63,078 nt of DNA from JANNVZ01 sp046155615 (lineage in GTDB: Bacteria; Bacteroidota; Bacteroidia; Flavobacteriales_D; Sanyastnellaceae): positions 1 to 63,078 of the forward strand of contig JBJXFP010000018.1 of the NCBI GenBank assembly GCA_046155615.1, in the 5' to 3' direction. The notes below the pieces were generated by a model. That model worked only from the letters and a program-made list of their open reading frames with translations. It was not told the origin of the DNA and did not search any database. Both the position numbers and the translations under genes were made by a program. Position 1 is the first letter of the stretch. Each line of letters begins with the position of its first letter. Shown piece by piece: positions 15,325 through 24,749 of this stretch.

Positions 15325-18054
15325 TCATCGCCCTTCGCGCAGTGTCTCTTGCTTCCAGATGGTTTCGGTGATGCTGCGTTCGTTTTTGAAATAGTAGATG
15401 CCTGTTTTGGAAACTATCTTTTTGTACACATCCACTTTGTTTCCAATCTTCACGGTACGTTCAGTCACTTTTTTGTTTCCCAGCTCATAGCTGTTTTCGG
15501 TTACACCTTCCGGCAAATCTTCGGTGCCTGGTTTCACCGGATAAGCGTCCACATCTTTTTCACCGCCATTTAGTTTTGCTTTGACTGTATTTAGACTTTC
15601 ACTGTGTCTGTTAGCAGCATCTATGTCTTTTTGGAGAGCTTCGAGTTCCCTTTTTTCTTTCAGGTCTTCTATCCTTTGAGCATTGTCCTGCGCATGTGTA
15701 TTGCCTTCTCCAATGCTTTGCTTCAGTTCGTGTTTTTTGTTGAGCTGAGCTTGTGTAGTCATGATTCGTTCATCGCTTGCATTAGACAAATCCTGATGCT
15801 GCGATTGATATGTCTTCACTTTTTCCTGCAGTTTTTCTTCATTGGCCTTGCGGGTTTCTTCGCCTGCTGTATTCATCTCCTGTAGCTGCATATTCTTTTC
15901 TTCCACCTTAGTATAGTTGATCTCTATGCGCTCGGTGGCGTTCTCCTGGTATTTTTTGTTGTTCTCATCTACCAGTTCCATTTTGTCCTTCATGTCTTCC
16001 ACTTTATCCTGCCTGTATCGGTCGTTTTGAGTAAGTGAATTCTTCTGTTCTTGTTTCTGATCTAATTCGGCAATTGTTTTCTCGTGCTTCATCTCACTCT
16101 TCTGCAAATACTGCTTGTTGTTCTCTGCATCTTGTTTTTTCTTTTCCTCAGAATCACTGGCGTGTCGTTTGGCCCAGCTTTCACCATTGGCTGCTATGGT
16201 GGCGTTTTCTTTCGCTTTGTCCGCTTGTTCCGTCATCGATTCTGCTATGCGCTTATTCTGCTCTTTCGCATTGGTTTGCTGAGTTTCCCTGTTGGCCTTG
16301 TCTTTCAGATAGACTGAATCAATGCGCGCATATTGCTGCTTTGCAAATGCATCGCGATAGAATTCTTCCACTGCTTTTTCCGCTTCTACATCGGCATTAC
16401 TCTCCCAACTTCGGTTGCGTTTAGTTTCTACAATTTCTTGCTGCTCGGTTATGCGCTGGTCTTGCTGTTCGGTCCATCTACGCTCGTGGTCTTCTTTCTG
16501 TTTTTGCAGCAAGGCAGCCTTGTCTTGTGCTGCACCGTTGAGTGAGGTTGCGCGTGCTTTGCGTAGGCTGTCTTCTTCTGCCTTTCGTCTTGCCTTCTCC
16601 TGGGCTGCCAGATCATCTTCCAACAATAGTTCTATGCGCTGTATGCGCTGCTTAGGATATTGTGCATCGGGTTTTATAGTGAGTGCGCCTTCATATTCTG
16701 TCTTTGCCTCCAGCAGCTTGTTGGCTGCAAAGAGGTCGTCTGCCTTCTTTACGCGGTCATTGAATTCTTTTTCTAATCTTTCTTTTTCACCGTCAGCAGC
16801 CACTATGGCATCAGTTCCTGTTTTTTTGTTGCGATCGGCTATTAGTTTTTCTATCTCTGTAATTTTTGTTTTTGGCAGTTGTTCATCGGGCTTGATGCCT
16901 GAGGCGTCTTTGTATGCTTTCAATGCTATCTCCAATTTATCCTCAGCAAATGCCTTTTCTCCGTTGTCGATTTTCTGCTTGTATTCAGCCTCCCTTTTTT
17001 GCTTGCTTGCTTCATCTGCCAGTAAGTCGTCCAGTGCACGCTTAGCCTTTTGAATCTGGTCTTTGGGATGGGCTTCGTTGGGATACATGTCAGAGGCCTG
17101 CTCATATATCTCGATGCTAACTGCGTAGTCTTTATTCTTGAATTTGTTGTCGGCATCCGCTATGAGCTTGTCATATTCTGCTCTTTTTTCTCCATCTTTC
17201 TCCTGCTCAGCTATCAGTGCAAGTTTTTCCTTCGGATACTCCTCAGCGGGTTTCATTTTGCTGGCATCGGTATATTGTTTTTTGGCTTCAGCCCATGCTT
17301 TCTTCTTGAATGCGGCATCGCCATCGGCTACGGCTTTCTGATATTTGGCTTCGGCATCTTTGGAGGCGTTCTCTTCATCCAACTTTTTCTGTGCTTCTGC
17401 TAATTTGCTTTTTGCAGGCTCTTTGTCTTTTATCAGGTTGAGTGCTTCTGTGAATTTGTTTACTGCATCCTGATATTTCTTTTCGATCATCTTCTGATCG
17501 CCTTGTTGTACGAGTTCGTCAAACTTCGCCTGCACCTTATTGAGGTTTTTGGCCATGTCTTCAAGCCGCTGCAATTCTTTGTCAATCACTTCCATTCTCC
17601 GGTCAGAATATTCAGCATCGAATTGCATGGCGTTCATTTGCGAATCGAAACTGGCTTTAGCCATTGGGTCTTTCAGCAGGTCAGTATTAAACCCATCAGG
17701 TATTTTGAATAGTTGTCCTTCAATTTCGGATTCGAAACCACCTACACGGTCTTCAGCAGGAATGTTGCGTGTGTCAATGCGAATGATTTTGGTAGAGTAT
17801 TCGGCTTTAGTGAACTTGAGATCATAGGTGAAGCCAAGTGGCAATTCGAATTCATACTTGCCTGAGGTGCCTGCTTCGAAGGTGTCGTAGAGTGTGCCAT
17901 CTTTGAAAACCTGCACACTGCATCCATCCAGTTTCTTTTTGGTGTCCTGGTCCTTGAGCTGTCCGAATACACGGTAAACTTCATTCTGCGCAACAGACTG
18001 CGCTACAGCCAGCGTCAGCAACATGCACAATGCGTGTCTCAACCATTGTTTCAT
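15325..18054 (-). CDS. Giant secreted repeat/coiled-coil protein (5 TPR-like units)
   Basis: 909 residues from the ATG at 18054 (MKQWLRHALCMLLTLAVAQS), giving a clean signal peptide ending near VAQ. Residues about 25-105 look like a CarboxypepD_reg/Cna-B-like sandwich (VFGQLKDQDTKKKLDGCSVQVF). Next come five TPR-like units of roughly 55-70 residues, each of the form 'YxxxxxxAxxxFxxKxYxxAxxxYxxAxxxxPxExYPKxxI'. Residues about 490-790 are extremely charged coiled coil rich in Glu, Lys, Gln and Asn. The C-terminus (NKKVTERTVKIGNKVDVYKK ... KTGIYYFKNERSITETIW) resembles that of its neighbour. No T9SS sorting domain is seen, so it is probably periplasmic. The function is unknown; it is a tandem paralogue of 18193-21276. 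Confidence 0.8.
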   Translation of the reverse strand: MKQWLRHALCMLLTLAVAQSVAQNEVYRVFGQLKDQDTKKKLDGCSVQVFKDGTLYDTFEAGTSGKYEFELPLGFTYDLKFTKAEYSTKIIRIDTRNIPAEDRVGGFESEIEGQLFKIPDGFNTDLLKDPMAKASFDSQMNAMQFDAEYSDRRMEVIDKELQRLEDMAKNLNKVQAKFDELVQQGDQKMIEKKYQDAVNKFTEALNLIKDKEPAKSKLAEAQKKLDEENASKDAEAKYQKAVADGDAAFKKKAWAEAKKQYTDASKMKPAEEYPKEKLALIAEQEKDGEKRAEYDKLIADADNKFKNKDYAVSIEIYEQASDMYPNEAHPKDQIQKAKRALDDLLADEASKQKREAEYKQKIDNGEKAFAEDKLEIALKAYKDASGIKPDEQLPKTKITEIEKLIADRNKKTGTDAIVAADGEKERLEKEFNDRVKKADDLFAANKLLEAKTEYEGALTIKPDAQYPKQRIQRIELLLEDDLAAQEKARRKAEEDSLRKARATSLNGAAQDKAALLQKQKEDHERRWTEQQDQRITEQQEIVETKRNRSWESNADVEAEKAVEEFYRDAFAKQQYARIDSVYLKDKANRETQQTNAKEQNKRIAESMTEQADKAKENATIAANGESWAKRHASDSEEKKKQDAENNKQYLQKSEMKHEKTIAELDQKQEQKNSLTQNDRYRQDKVEDMKDKMELVDENNKKYQENATERIEINYTKVEEKNMQLQEMNTAGEETRKANEEKLQEKVKTYQSQHQDLSNASDERIMTTQAQLNKKHELKQSIGEGNTHAQDNAQRIEDLKEKRELEALQKDIDAANRHSESLNTVKAKLNGGEKDVDAYPVKPGTEDLPEGVTENSYELGNKKVTERTVKIGNKVDVYKKIVSKTGIYYFKNERSITETIWKQETLREGR

Positions 18055-18192
18055 TTGGTTTCGTGTTATTGGGTGGGTATCCATTTTCCTTAGTGGTTTC
18101 AGCTGCAAGTGGGGTACTCTGCCATCAACACAGCCAACTACAAATTAAAAGAAGATGTACTTAACGAAAAAATACCCGATTTGTTTTGAATT

Positions 18193-21100
18193 TTACTTAT
18201 CGGGGTCTTTTCCCGTTACCCGCTTCCATTCGGCAGCGGTAAGGTCACGCACTTTGGTTCCGGTTTGTGTGTTTATTTCCTGGTAGTAGGTTGCGAATTT
18301 GTATGCCGATTTCATGTATGTGCTATAGAGCTGTCCGTTGCGAATGGTTATCTCTGTTATGGTGCCATTGCCCTTTTTGTAACTCTTTTCATCCACAATT
18401 ACGATTTCAGGTTCTGCCAACTCGGCTTTGTTTTCCTTTTCTACCTGTAGTTTCTTATTGCGTTCAGCTATGTTGGTCATGCTGCTACCAGTTTTACTCT
18501 TGTGGAATTCTCTGTCTTTTGCTTTTTTCTCTTCCACTTTGGCCAGCTGCTTCATGATGTAGGCATCATATCTGCTTAATTCACGCTGCTTGTACACTTT
18601 CAGTTCGGGGCCTTTTTTCTCTTTAGGTTCCAATTCCACCACAGGCTCATTCACGGCATTGAGCATAAGAAGGCATTTTTCAATACGTGCCTTGGGATAC
18701 TCCTCTTCGGTGTACATATCGGCTGCCTTCTTGTACTGGTCAAGGGCCATTTGATAATCGCGGTTGTTGTACTTGTTGTCTGCATCAGCTATTACTTCCT
18801 CGTACTGCTTACGTCTGAGCGCTTCGGCAGCTACCGCATCCACTTTTGCCGTGGCTTCTATTATTTGGTCTTTGGGGTATTGCTCGTTGGGCAGTATGAT
18901 TGATGCCTGACTGTACATGTCTATGCTTTCTTTCCACTTTTCATCTTTGAATTTGGCATCAGCCTTAGCAATCAATTTGTCGAAGTCGGCCTTTTTCTGT
19001 TTCCATGCTGCAATGCCCGCTTCTGCCAGTTTTATCTGGTTTTTCGGATGTAGTTCTTTAGGGTAAAGTTCCAATGCAGCTTTGTAGTTGGTGATGGCTT
19101 CTTCGTATGCAGCATCATTAAGTCGCAAGTCCGCGGTTCTTATCAACTCTTCATATTGCTCGCGCTTAAGTTGTTCAGCCTTGGCAGCGTCCAACTTGCC
19201 AATGGCCTTTTCTATTTGCGCCTTCGGATACTTTTCTGAGGGCAATAAAGCCAGCGCCTTGTTGTACGTATCAATACTTTTTTCGTATTCGCTGCTGTTG
19301 AACTGTTGGTCAGCTTGGGCAACAATCACGTCAAATTCGCCACGAAGTTTTTTCTCATCTCGTTTGGTTATTGCTTCCTGTGCTTTGGTTATTTGGTCCT
19401 TTGGATATGATTCTGATGGCAACACACCGAGTGCATCGTTGAATTTGGTGATGGCATCTTCATATTTCTCTGCTTTCATCAAGCCATCGCCTTGCTGCAC
19501 GATGGCATCGTATTGAGCGCGTAGTTTTTTCTCGTCACGCTTTATGATGCCTGCTTTTGCTTTCTCTATTTGCGTGGTTGGATATTTTTCACTTGGCAGA
19601 AGTTTTTGAGCCTCTTCATACACAGGCATACACTCTTCAAATTTTTCGGTATCGAATAGTGCAGTTGCCTTCGCTACCAAAGCATCGTAGGCCTTCTGAT
19701 TTTCCTTCTTCAGCTTTTCTGCCAGCAATCGTTTCGATTCATTTACTTGGGTTGATGGATATACCTCTGATGGGTAAAGCTTAAGTGCCTCTTCGTAATT
19801 GCCTATTGCATTTTCATAATCAGTTGTTTTGAATTGGCCATCGGCCTTGGCAACAAGATCCGTGTACTCTTTGCGTTTTTTCGCTTCATCGCGGTCTGCT
19901 ATGGCCTTATTGGCTGCTCCAATTTTCTGGTCGGCCATGGCTTCTTTGGGCAGCAAAGCTTTGGCTTGCTCATAGATTGGTATCGATCCTTCAAAGTCTT
20001 TGGTGTTGTACTTAGTATCGCCCTTGGCTATGATGTCGTCATATTTCTTTTTTAGTATTAGGTAGTCGCGCTCTTTTATGAGGTCATTGGCCTTGGTTAT
20101 CTGCTGGTCAGGATAAGTTTCTTGTGGTTTTATTGTTTTGGCTTTTTCGTAAAGTGTGATAGCCTCTTCATATTTCTTCAACCTAAGTTTTTCGTCCGCA
20201 TCGTCTTTGGTACGTTGGTAATTGCCATCTATTTCAGCAGTTTTAAGTGCATCGTCTATCAGCTTTTGGCAATCGGCTATTTTGTCTTTGGGATATTGCT
20301 CACTGGGTAGTTGTTTCAGTGCTGCGTTGTATTGGTCTATTGCCAATTTGTAAAACTTACCTGCCATCTTATTATCAGCATCCTTAACTAAGCGATCGTA
20401 TTCGGCTTTTGCTTTATCTCCGGTCAGATTCTTATCACACAAGGCCATCATCTCTTTGGGATGTGTTTCCTTGGGCTTCATCTTATTCGCTTCTGTGAAT
20501 TTGGTTTTTGCCTCGGCCCATTTTTCTGAAGCAATGGCAGCATCGCCATCTTTGATGAGCAGTGCATATTTCTCTTCCCTGTTTTTTGCATCCTGCTCAG
20601 CATCATACTTCGCTTTGGCATCAGCGTATTTGCCTTTGGCGGGTTCAGTATGTGGCTTCTTTTTCAGCGCAGCCTGATACTTATCAGCAGCACCGCCCCA
20701 ATTTTTATCGGCCATCAGTGCATCACCTTCTTTCACCAAAGCATCGTATTGCTCTTGTGCAAGTTTTGGATCTGACTTCAGTCGCTCGAATTCATCTTTT
20801 ATTTCTTCCTTGCGCTTTTCAGCATGGCCTTCGTCCACCACTATTTTTCCCTTCGATCCTACAAATTTTGCAATTGCTACAGGGTCTTTCACCACGTCTT
20901 TGTTAAAGTCGGGCGGTGCTTTGAACAATTCGCCATCAAAAAGCAAATCGAAAGATGTGTTGCGCGCAGTCTCTGGAATGCCTTGTGTATCAACAACAAT
21001 GCTTTTGGTGACAAAGTCGGCCTGCTCAAATCTTATTTCGTAGGAATGTCCCAGCTCAAGCACCAATTCATACTTACCGAGATTATCTGTTTTTAAATTT

Positions 21101-21276
21101 TGATAAGGCTGTCCATTTCTAAAAACCCTGATGTTTACTCCCGCCATGCGCTGGTGGTCTTCATCATTTTTCAAGATACCATGCACTACGGCCTTCACAT
21201 CTTCCTGAGCGAAGTTGTTCTGACAAACCAAAATGGTGAGTGAAACGATGAGGTATTTGAGCAATCTCCCAGGCAA
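18193..21276 (-). CDS. Giant secreted protein with 12 tandem TPR-like repeats
   Basis: 1027 residues. The start must be a TTG (21276): an in-frame TAA lies eight codons upstream and no ATG precedes the signal peptide (LLKYLIVSLTILVCQNNFAQ). A CarboxypepD_reg-like sandwich (about 30-105) is followed by twelve repeats of about 58 residues from roughly 165 to 870, each of the form '(E/Q)YDxLVxxADxxFxxxxYExAIxxYxxALxLxPSExYPKxQIxKA'. This is a 34-residue TPR-like hairpin plus an extra helical linker. The final 140 residues are Lys/Glu-rich and then form a small beta-rich end. It has the same layout as 15325-18054, which has 5 units and a longer coiled coil. A periplasmic scaffold role is a guess. 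Confidence 0.8.
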   Translation of the reverse strand: MPGRLLKYLIVSLTILVCQNNFAQEDVKAVVHGILKNDEDHQRMAGVNIRVFRNGQPYQNLKTDNLGKYELVLELGHSYEIRFEQADFVTKSIVVDTQGIPETARNTSFDLLFDGELFKAPPDFNKDVVKDPVAIAKFVGSKGKIVVDEGHAEKRKEEIKDEFERLKSDPKLAQEQYDALVKEGDALMADKNWGGAADKYQAALKKKPHTEPAKGKYADAKAKYDAEQDAKNREEKYALLIKDGDAAIASEKWAEAKTKFTEANKMKPKETHPKEMMALCDKNLTGDKAKAEYDRLVKDADNKMAGKFYKLAIDQYNAALKQLPSEQYPKDKIADCQKLIDDALKTAEIDGNYQRTKDDADEKLRLKKYEEAITLYEKAKTIKPQETYPDQQITKANDLIKERDYLILKKKYDDIIAKGDTKYNTKDFEGSIPIYEQAKALLPKEAMADQKIGAANKAIADRDEAKKRKEYTDLVAKADGQFKTTDYENAIGNYEEALKLYPSEVYPSTQVNESKRLLAEKLKKENQKAYDALVAKATALFDTEKFEECMPVYEEAQKLLPSEKYPTTQIEKAKAGIIKRDEKKLRAQYDAIVQQGDGLMKAEKYEDAITKFNDALGVLPSESYPKDQITKAQEAITKRDEKKLRGEFDVIVAQADQQFNSSEYEKSIDTYNKALALLPSEKYPKAQIEKAIGKLDAAKAEQLKREQYEELIRTADLRLNDAAYEEAITNYKAALELYPKELHPKNQIKLAEAGIAAWKQKKADFDKLIAKADAKFKDEKWKESIDMYSQASIILPNEQYPKDQIIEATAKVDAVAAEALRRKQYEEVIADADNKYNNRDYQMALDQYKKAADMYTEEEYPKARIEKCLLMLNAVNEPVVELEPKEKKGPELKVYKQRELSRYDAYIMKQLAKVEEKKAKDREFHKSKTGSSMTNIAERNKKLQVEKENKAELAEPEIVIVDEKSYKKGNGTITEITIRNGQLYSTYMKSAYKFATYYQEINTQTGTKVRDLTAAEWKRVTGKDPDK

Positions 21277-21467
21277 CGTATTGCGGGTTGTATGTTAGGT
21301 TGAACTGATTCGAAAAAAGCACAAAACGCGAATTTCTTCGCTTGCTGTAAAAATATTGAATATAGAGATTGTACCTACATGAAAATTGTACCCAGTTATT
21401 CAACTACAAAAAGTGAATTGCGGCTTCGTCTGTTTCAAAAAGTGAACCCAAGGCTCAAGGTGAAAAT

Positions 21468-23015
21468 TCATTGCATTGATTGAACTATGGCAGCTGCCAC
21501 TTTTTCACCATCAATAGCAGCACTCACTATACCACCGGCATAGCCCGCGCCTTCGCCACAGGGATAGAAATTAGATAACTGCGGATGTGCCAGAGTCACC
21601 TTGTCGCGTGGCACACGTACTGGTGAAGAGGTGCGCGACTCAGTAGCCACAAGCACGGCCTCGTTGGTGTAGTATCCTTTCATTTTTTTGCCGAAGGCTA
21701 TAAATCCTTGACGCAATCTTTCGGCAATGAATGGAGGTAAAATTTCATTCAGATTGCAAGAGACAATGCCCGGCTGATAGGAACACTCCGGCAAATTTTC
21801 TGAGATTTTGTTCTGAACAAAATCGATGAGGCGCTGTGCAGGCGCTGCCTGTGAGTGGCCTGCGGCTGCGCAACATTTTTCTTCGACAGCCTTCTGAAAA
21901 TACATACCTGCCAGAGGGCCATGTTGATGGTACTCAGCTATGTCGTCCCATTCCACAGGAACTACCACGCCCGAATTGGCCCACTTGTTATTGCGCTTGC
22001 TGGGCGACCATCCGTTGGTAACTACCTCACCTTGCACTGTGGCACATGGGGCAATGATGCCACCCGGACACATACAAAAAGAATACACACCGCGGCCTGT
22101 AGCCTGATGCACCAGGCTATATGCAGCAGGTGGCAAATACTCAGGCCGGGGTTGGCAACGGTACTGCGCTATATCAATGATTGACTGCATATGCTCTGCC
22201 CGCACTCCCATTGCAAATGGCTTAAATTCTATGAGGATATTGTTGTAGTTAAGTAGTTGGAAAACATCTCTTGCGCTATGTCCCGTGGCCATCACGTAGG
22301 CATCGGCCTCCATGCTTTCACCATTGCTCATGATTAATTTTTCAATTTTTCCATCCATGGTCAACACATCAGCCCAGCGGGTATTGAAATGTACTTCGCC
22401 ACCACATCTCAAAATCTGTTCGCGCATGGCTGCAATGATTTTTGGCAGTTTGTTGGTGCCTATGTGTGGATGCGCATCTACAAGTATGTTTTGGTCTGCG
22501 CCAAATTGCACGAGTGTTTCCAGCACGCTGCGCACATCACCGCGCTTGGTGCTGCGCGTATATAGTTTGCCATCGCTGTAGGTGCCAGCGCCACCTTCGC
22601 CAAAGCAGTAGTTGGAGTCCGGATTTATGATGTGTTGTTTGTGAATGGCCACCAGATCGCGTCTTCGTGCCTGCACATCCTTTCCACGTTCGATAATTAT
22701 TGGTTTGATGCCTTGCTCTATCAACTTAAGTGCAGCGAATAGCCCGGCAGGACCCGCTCCTGCAATTACTACCTTTCGTTTGTTGCTCGTAACAATGGGA
22801 AAATGGCGTGGACTGAAGATCGCAGGTAATGCCTCATGCTTATCATATACCAGCACAAGCATATTGCATTTCACCAAATCCTGACGTGCATCGATCGATC
22901 GCTTTATTATGCGCATGCTACTTATTTCGAAAGAAACCATGGCCTGGGCTGCCTTCATCAAAGTAGGCATGTCATCAGCCTTTGATGCTTCTATGGATAG
23001 CGTTAGTTCCTTCAT
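21468..23015 (-). CDS. FAD-dependent dehydrogenase (COG2509-like)
   Basis: 515 residues from the ATG at 23015; a TTG codon directly before it is an alternative. The N-terminal 75 residues (KELTLSIEASKADD...) form a small cap that precedes the dinucleotide fold KVVIAGAGPAGLFAALKLIEQGI, with an acidic strand end (IIIERG). Further motifs are CFGEGGAGTYSDGKLYTR, AYVMATGHSARDVFQLL and, near the C-terminus, FYPCGEGAGYAGGIVSAAIDGEKVA, the second FAD contact. This matches the uncharacterised FAD-dependent dehydrogenases of COG2509. The substrate is unknown and no nearby gene gives a clue. Confidence 0.85.
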   Translation of the reverse strand: MKELTLSIEASKADDMPTLMKAAQAMVSFEISSMRIIKRSIDARQDLVKCNMLVLVYDKHEALPAIFSPRHFPIVTSNKRKVVIAGAGPAGLFAALKLIEQGIKPIIIERGKDVQARRRDLVAIHKQHIINPDSNYCFGEGGAGTYSDGKLYTRSTKRGDVRSVLETLVQFGADQNILVDAHPHIGTNKLPKIIAAMREQILRCGGEVHFNTRWADVLTMDGKIEKLIMSNGESMEADAYVMATGHSARDVFQLLNYNNILIEFKPFAMGVRAEHMQSIIDIAQYRCQPRPEYLPPAAYSLVHQATGRGVYSFCMCPGGIIAPCATVQGEVVTNGWSPSKRNNKWANSGVVVPVEWDDIAEYHQHGPLAGMYFQKAVEEKCCAAAGHSQAAPAQRLIDFVQNKISENLPECSYQPGIVSCNLNEILPPFIAERLRQGFIAFGKKMKGYYTNEAVLVATESRTSSPVRVPRDKVTLAHPQLSNFYPCGEGAGYAGGIVSAAIDGEKVAAAIVQSMQ

Positions 23016-23071
23016 CAAACCATGATAGTTTTTTTGGGGGTGTTGCTTATCAGAAATAAATGGATTATACG

Positions 23072-23107
23072 ATAAAAAAGCAGGCGACCAACACGGGCCG
23101 CCTGCTT
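23072..23107 (-). terminator. Terminator for the AT-hook gene
   Basis: Stem AAGCAGGCG (23078-23086) / CGCCTGCTT (23099-23107). Read on the minus strand it is followed by TTTTTTATC. It lies just after the stop at 23135. Confidence 0.82.
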
Positions 23108-23134
23108 GATTAAATCACATATAAGGAATTAGTT

Positions 23135-23812
23135 TTACTTATAGAATTCTGCTTTTGGATTGCCACCGTCAAACCATGTTGGAAGTCCCCAATAGTTTGC
23201 TTTGCCGGTTTCACCATTGCGGTCTTTGTCGGTTGCGTTAATTTTCTTTCCGCTTTTGGCAATACTTAGAATAACAGAGATGTATTTGGAAAAATCCTTT
23301 TCACTTTTTTCTGGGTAGAACGAATGAAATTCCTTGGACAATTCGCTATTCACCACAAAGCGGTTTGCTTTGGTGATGTATTCCACAATGGCCGAAGGCA
23401 GATTTATTCCACGGTTTGCGCGTTTAGCTTCTCGCTTCTTTTTGCCTTTTGGTCTCCCAACGGCCTTGGCAGGTGCAGCCGGGCTGGCACTTACATTAGG
23501 CTTGGCAGCAGACTTAACCGAAGTTTCAGCCGCGGGTTTGGCAACAGCTTTTGATTTCTTCTTTTTGCTGACCTTCGCTACAGGTACTACAACTTTGGCT
23601 CCAGCATTCTCAGCTTTTTTACCCGGTTTGCGCCCGCGCTTTTTTCCGGTTTTTGTGGTGGGTTTCACCTTTGCTTCACCAGATGTTTTGGTCTTTGCAG
23701 ATGCCGATGACGAACCTCCCTGAAGCACACGCAACGCTTGTTCCAGCGCATCGTACTGCTTCTTCAGTTTGGCCATTTCCACCTTGATAAGGTCTGTTAC
23801 ATTGTTTGCCAT
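23135..23812 (-). CDS. Histone H1-like/AT-hook DNA-binding protein
   Basis: 225 residues in three parts. Residues 1-35 (MANNVTDLIKVEMAKLKKQY...) form an amphipathic, probably coiled-coil, helix. Residues about 36-135 are a disordered Lys/Ala/Pro/Val-rich tail with two AT-hook-like cores, KKRGRKPGKK and AVGRPKGKKK. Residues about 136-225 (INLPSAIVEYITKANRFVVNSELSKEF ... YISVILSIAKSGKKI ... YWGLPTWFDGG) look like a winged-helix-type fold ending in a W-G-L-P-x-W motif. A nucleoid-associated or regulatory role is inferred from composition. A TACATTTG element lies 47 nt upstream of the start and a terminator follows. Confidence 0.75.
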   Translation of the reverse strand: MANNVTDLIKVEMAKLKKQYDALEQALRVLQGGSSSASAKTKTSGEAKVKPTTKTGKKRGRKPGKKAENAGAKVVVPVAKVSKKKKSKAVAKPAAETSVKSAAKPNVSASPAAPAKAVGRPKGKKKREAKRANRGINLPSAIVEYITKANRFVVNSELSKEFHSFYPEKSEKDFSKYISVILSIAKSGKKINATDKDRNGETGKANYWGLPTWFDGGNPKAEFYK

Positions 23813-23858
23813 GATTTTTTTTTGATTGATGGTTAATTATATAAATAAAATAGATGGC

Positions 23859-23866
23859 CAAATGTA
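23859..23866 (-). promoter_or_regulatory. Putative -7 element (TACATTTG) for the AT-hook gene
   Basis: On the minus strand this reads TACATTTG, an exact TAnnTTTG match. It implies a leader of about 40 nt. No clear -33 box was found. Confidence 0.42.
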
Positions 23867-23953
23867 TAGTCAGCCGACTGAGTTCATCTCGCTTTTTGAT
23901 TGAACCCGATGTATTGAGAAAACACAGCAATGAAGATTATCACCAACGACTCG

Positions 23954-24694
23954 TTAACCCTCAAATGTAAGTGATAAAACAAAAGTGCGTGTGCGAAGTT
24001 TGGAGATAGGATAAGTGAATGCGTTATTCTCCTGTATGAGCACATTCCTGAGACCAAAGGCAGTTTTCAGCTCGATACCAAATTTGAAATAGGGCAGAAA
24101 AAAATCGAAACCACCACCTGCATCAATACTGGCGTCACGGTCATTCAACTTCAGCACCACATCTCCTGCAACTGAATTACTCACCGTTTTTTGCGATTGC
24201 ATATCCAGTGCATACTTGCCACCAACGAGGGCATAAGCCGAAAAATTATTGACTCTGTTGGTGCGCAACTTTAACATCACAGGGAACTCAAGCCACACGG
24301 ACTCTGTTCTTTTGAGAATTGTCTCTGTAGTGCCATCCGATTTGCGAAAGCGGTAGTTAAGTCCACGGTCCTGAAATGATAGACCCGGAATAAACCGCAG
24401 GTTCACATTCTTGATTGGATTTAACGAAGCAAGCAATGCGAGATTGAAACCCGCTTGAGGTACATTGTCGATACCAAGCAACGTATCGCTGAAGGTAAAG
24501 TCAGGTGTATAATCTATAAAAAAAGAAGATTGATTGTATGAAAGCAGGAAGCCGAAGTGATAATACCGGTTGTCGAAATTGCCAAGATTTTCATGGCCCT
24601 TTAATTTTTGAGCATGAACTGCCGTAGTGCATGTTATTGTGCAAACAAAAAAAATGATCTTAAGGATGACAGATGATTCCCTATTTGGTTTCAT
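23954..24694 (-). CDS. porT: PorT/SprT-like outer-membrane beta-barrel protein
   Basis: 246 residues. A signal peptide (VILKIIFFVCTITCTTAVHAQ) is followed by an eight-strand-barrel-like sequence. It has the PorT-type opening NFDNRYYHFGFLLSYNQSSFFIDY, then PQAGFNLALLASLNPIKNVNLRFIPGLSF, WLEFPVMLKLRTNRVNNFSAYALVGGKYALDM and GGGFDFFLPYFKFGIELKTAFGLRNVL. These are the conserved stretches I recall for PorT of Porphyromonas and SprT of Flavobacterium, needed for type IX secretion. It would support export of the T9SS cargo elsewhere in the window. No other T9SS machinery gene is adjacent. Confidence 0.82.
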   Translation of the reverse strand: MKPNRESSVILKIIFFVCTITCTTAVHAQKLKGHENLGNFDNRYYHFGFLLSYNQSSFFIDYTPDFTFSDTLLGIDNVPQAGFNLALLASLNPIKNVNLRFIPGLSFQDRGLNYRFRKSDGTTETILKRTESVWLEFPVMLKLRTNRVNNFSAYALVGGKYALDMQSQKTVSNSVAGDVVLKLNDRDASIDAGGGFDFFLPYFKFGIELKTAFGLRNVLIQENNAFTYPISKLRTRTFVLSLTFEG

Positions 24695-24749
24695 TCAAAA
24701 ATTATTTTGGCATGGCATCAACGCGCAGAAAGCAAAATATTGTAGCAGA

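Noticed and set aside
16415..17053. Ser-rich plus-strand frame inside the repeat protein gene
   Set aside because: Arises from the Lys/Glu-rich codons on the other strand; the coding strand gives a repeat protein with a signal peptide.
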